Shown here piece after piece: positions 62,178 through 64,000 of a stretch of 64,000 nt of DNA. The notes beneath the pieces were generated by a model. That model made no database searches and had not been told where the DNA came from. It saw only the letters and a program-made list of their open reading frames with translations. Source of the stretch: Polaromonas sp. (GTDB taxonomy: Bacteria > Pseudomonadota > Gammaproteobacteria > Burkholderiales > Burkholderiaceae_C); contig NZ_JACPOF010000030.1 of the NCBI RefSeq assembly GCF_016185115.1, positions 186,001 through 250,000 on the forward strand. The letters run 5' to 3'. Within the stretch, counting starts at the first letter, position 1; each line of letters begins with the position of its first letter. The position numbers and the translations under genes are program-made.

Positions 62178-63152
62178 TCACTGGGGCGGGGCCAGCTTTA
62201 TCTGCTTTGCGATCTTGGCCCACTCAAGGGTTTCCGTGCGAAAGGCAAGATCTGTTTGCTCGGGTGTGGCCGTGGTTACATTCAAACCAAGATCCGTGAG
62301 TTGTTTCCTGATGGCCGGTTCATTCAGCACCTGGGTCGTGTCCTCCTGTATTTTCCGGAGAATGCCAGGTGGGGTGCCCTTTGGTGCGATAAAGGCGAAG
62401 TAAGGCGTGATTTCCACCCCGGGAAAGAGCTCGTTCACCGCAGGCGTCTGATCAAACCCCGGGATTCGTTTGGGTCCGAAAGACGCAATCATTTTCATCC
62501 GATGGCCCTTCACAAACTGGACGCTGGAGTCGTGCGGATTGATCACCAGGTCCAACCGTCCGCCCATGAGTTCAGACAATGCCTGGGACCACCCCGGGAA
62601 ATTCACGTGAACCATGTCAATATCGGCTGCAAACATGAATTGCCTGAAGCCTGCGTAAGTCGCCCCCAGCCCACCCGTCCCCCAGTTCAGCTTGCCAGGA
62701 TTCTTCCTGGCGTAAGCCACCAGTTCCGCGAGCGTATTGAAGGGCGCATCATTTCGTGCAACGAGTGCCATTTCCAGATTGACCAGGCGCGTAATGCCGC
62801 TGAAATCATCATAGGTATAGGGGATCGACTTGTAAAAAAGCGGATTGTTTGCGACCGTGGCGCCAGTAACGCCAATCGTATAACCATCAGGCTTTGACTT
62901 GACGATGAACTCCGTGGCAACAATGTTGCTGGCACCCGGTTTGTAGTCAATCACCACCGGCTGCTTCCATTTTTCGGAAAGCCGGGGAGCGATGATGCGA
63001 AAAACCTGGTCACCTCCACCTGGCGTGAACGGCAGGACGATCTTCACCGGTGACTTGGGCCAGTCCTGCGCTGCCGCCGGTGAAGGGAACAATATCGCAG
63101 TGCACAGAATAAGACTGCCGCACAGCGCCAGCAGATTTTTTAATTTGATCAT
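62178..63152 (-). CDS. Bug/TctC-family periplasmic binding protein
   Basis: This 324-residue secreted receptor has a signal peptide ending near PAAAQDWPK. The Bug hallmark is SPVKIVLPFTPGGGDQVFRIIAPRL, with the conserved loop VVIDYKPGASNIVATEFIVK. Its start overlaps the stop of the DUF1028 gene upstream by 4 bp (ATGA), so the two are co-translated. No TctA/TctB genes are nearby within the window. The ligand is unknown; the coupling suggests it is linked to the DUF1028 substrate. Confidence 0.93.
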   Translation of the reverse strand: MIKLKNLLALCGSLILCTAILFPSPAAAQDWPKSPVKIVLPFTPGGGDQVFRIIAPRLSEKWKQPVVIDYKPGASNIVATEFIVKSKPDGYTIGVTGATVANNPLFYKSIPYTYDDFSGITRLVNLEMALVARNDAPFNTLAELVAYARKNPGKLNWGTGGLGATYAGFRQFMFAADIDMVHVNFPGWSQALSELMGGRLDLVINPHDSSVQFVKGHRMKMIASFGPKRIPGFDQTPAVNELFPGVEITPYFAFIAPKGTPPGILRKIQEDTTQVLNEPAIRKQLTDLGLNVTTATPEQTDLAFRTETLEWAKIAKQIKLAPPQ

Positions 63153-63874
63153 TTCAAAAATTCCTCAAGTTGTTGGTCTGTCAGATTCTTTTTTTCCCAC
63201 GCTACCTGGGACAGGCAAATGCTCGGATCGTCGTCACGGTCGTTGTAGTACGGCTGGTAGTTGGCGAAGACCTCGTAAATGCGCCGTAACTCTTCAACTG
63301 CCGTCCTGTGCAGGTCTACCCGCAGATCCCAATCGGCGTAATTCTTTTTGTCCATGACCACGAGGCAGGCGGATCTTTCAGGAAGTTTCGGAATGTTGTA
63401 CCCCTGGCCTCCCGCATCCCTGCCATGCTCAAGCGAACGGAGAAGGCGCTCCACGAGAGGCAGACTCACATCCTCGCCAAAACCGCGCGCCATGGCATCA
63501 ATAACGTGTTCTCCAGCAAGTACATTTCCGAATACCAGATAGTCAGGTCCGGTCTTCTCCCCTGCCCACCCCTGCACAAGTGCACCTGTATGAACAGCCG
63601 AGTCACCACTTCGCGTCATGACGCCGATCTGCCGCAAGGCCTCATGATCATCATCCTCTATGAGCGCGCCCAGGACACTTTTTCCGGACAGGCCCTGGCT
63701 TAGAAGGTTTGCAGCGAGGGGCGCATTTCCTTTGCGGACGTTAGCCTGTGTCATCACCACACCAAACGCATTCTGCGCACCCTGAGTAAACGATCCGCAG
63801 GCCAATGAATATGTGGCGACCCCAATTCCGATTTGATTAGTCCTTTGGCAGCGGCCAATTACCGTGTAAGTCAT
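63149..63874 (-). CDS. DUF1028 family protein, predicted Ntn-hydrolase fold (paralogue 2)
   Basis: This 241-residue paralogue of the protein at 56066 begins MTYTVIGRCQRTNQIGIGVA. Shared features are Met-Thr at the start, VFGNVLAGEHVIDAM, LEHGRDAGGQ, PERSACLVVM and LRVDLHRTAVEELRRIYEVF, ending with YYNDRDDDPS where the first has YYTRRDLEPS. No signal peptide is seen. It is co-translated with the Bug protein downstream. A weakly similar promoter region follows to its right (63875-64000), where I see no gene. Confidence 0.85.
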   Translation of the reverse strand: MTYTVIGRCQRTNQIGIGVATYSLACGSFTQGAQNAFGVVMTQANVRKGNAPLAANLLSQGLSGKSVLGALIEDDDHEALRQIGVMTRSGDSAVHTGALVQGWAGEKTGPDYLVFGNVLAGEHVIDAMARGFGEDVSLPLVERLLRSLEHGRDAGGQGYNIPKLPERSACLVVMDKKNYADWDLRVDLHRTAVEELRRIYEVFANYQPYYNDRDDDPSICLSQVAWEKKNLTDQQLEEFLK

Positions 63875-64000
63875 GATCTGTGTAATGCTTTTCTGTTTTA
63901 TCTAAAAATCGCGCATTCAAAACCAAACGCGCAAACCGAGTTTGCTAAAACAGGGCCTTTCACGCAATTTGATTATTTGCCGCCAGCTTTCGAGTTTTCC

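Noticed and set aside
63875..64000. Start of another gene at the right edge
   Set aside because: The stretch is AT-richer and has no open frame of useful length; it looks like the upstream region of the DUF1028 gene.

Overview
The window is a continuous piece of a GC-rich betaproteobacterial chromosome. The gene content points to Burkholderiales, most likely Comamonadaceae (Polaromonas/Rhodoferax-like): Bug/TctC binding proteins, a TRAP transporter, a GntR-flanked propionyl-CoA operon, hpnCDE squalene genes, and interspersed repeat families that I associate with this group. This placement is inference; no rRNA or marker comparison was possible. Most genes are chromosomal housekeeping or metabolic genes. 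I saw no phage, IS element, CRISPR array or plasmid function.

Layout. 1-9091 (minus): one tight operon for propionyl-CoA to succinyl-CoA conversion (methylmalonyl-CoA mutase, MeaB, PccB, a GST, PccA, a cupin, an epimerase-like VOC protein, a PLP D-cysteine-desulfhydrase-family enzyme cut by the left edge), with a divergent GntR regulator. 10-14 kb: acyl-CoA ligase, an SDR lacking YxxxK, a Bug binding protein, a small Trp-rich protein and a cytochrome c. 14.7-22.8 kb: acs, yqhA-like gene, nhaA, and both fumarase classes (fumC and a class I fumarase) back to back, with murI translationally coupled to the class I fumarase. 23-30 kb: a tripartite RND pump with a divergent TetR regulator and an AcrR-like operator. 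30.5-37.3 kb: four minus-strand tRNAs (Leu-UAA, Cys-GCA, Gly-GCC, Leu-UAG) around tig-clpP-clpX-lon. 37.4-41.8 kb: a second RND pump/adaptor pair. 41.9-45.1 kb: hpnC-hpnD-hpnE. 45.3-48 kb: HAD phosphatase, hemH, alpha/beta hydrolase.

48-56 kb (minus): a complete branched-chain-type (Liv/HAAT) ABC transporter with two binding proteins, headed by a sigma-54 enhancer-binding protein. A good -24/-12 promoter and an upstream dyad lie between the activator and livK, so the locus reads as a self-contained sigma-54-controlled uptake operon. livH is bracketed by inverted copies of a GC-rich repeat.

56-64 kb: the least familiar part. Two paralogous DUF1028 proteins (predicted Ntn-hydrolase fold, both starting Met-Thr) sit in two transport modules: M24 peptidase-DctP-DctQ-DctM-DUF1028 (TRAP) and DUF1028-Bug (TTT-type binding protein). 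A LysR regulator lies between them. This looks like a small uptake-and-hydrolysis system for an unknown amide, lactam or peptide-like substrate.

Repeats: a composite element of about 170-190 bp lies in two convergent intergenic regions (22.8-23.0 and 45.1-45.2 kb); a GC-rich element of roughly 80-120 bp occurs four times; a REP-like hairpin occurs twice.
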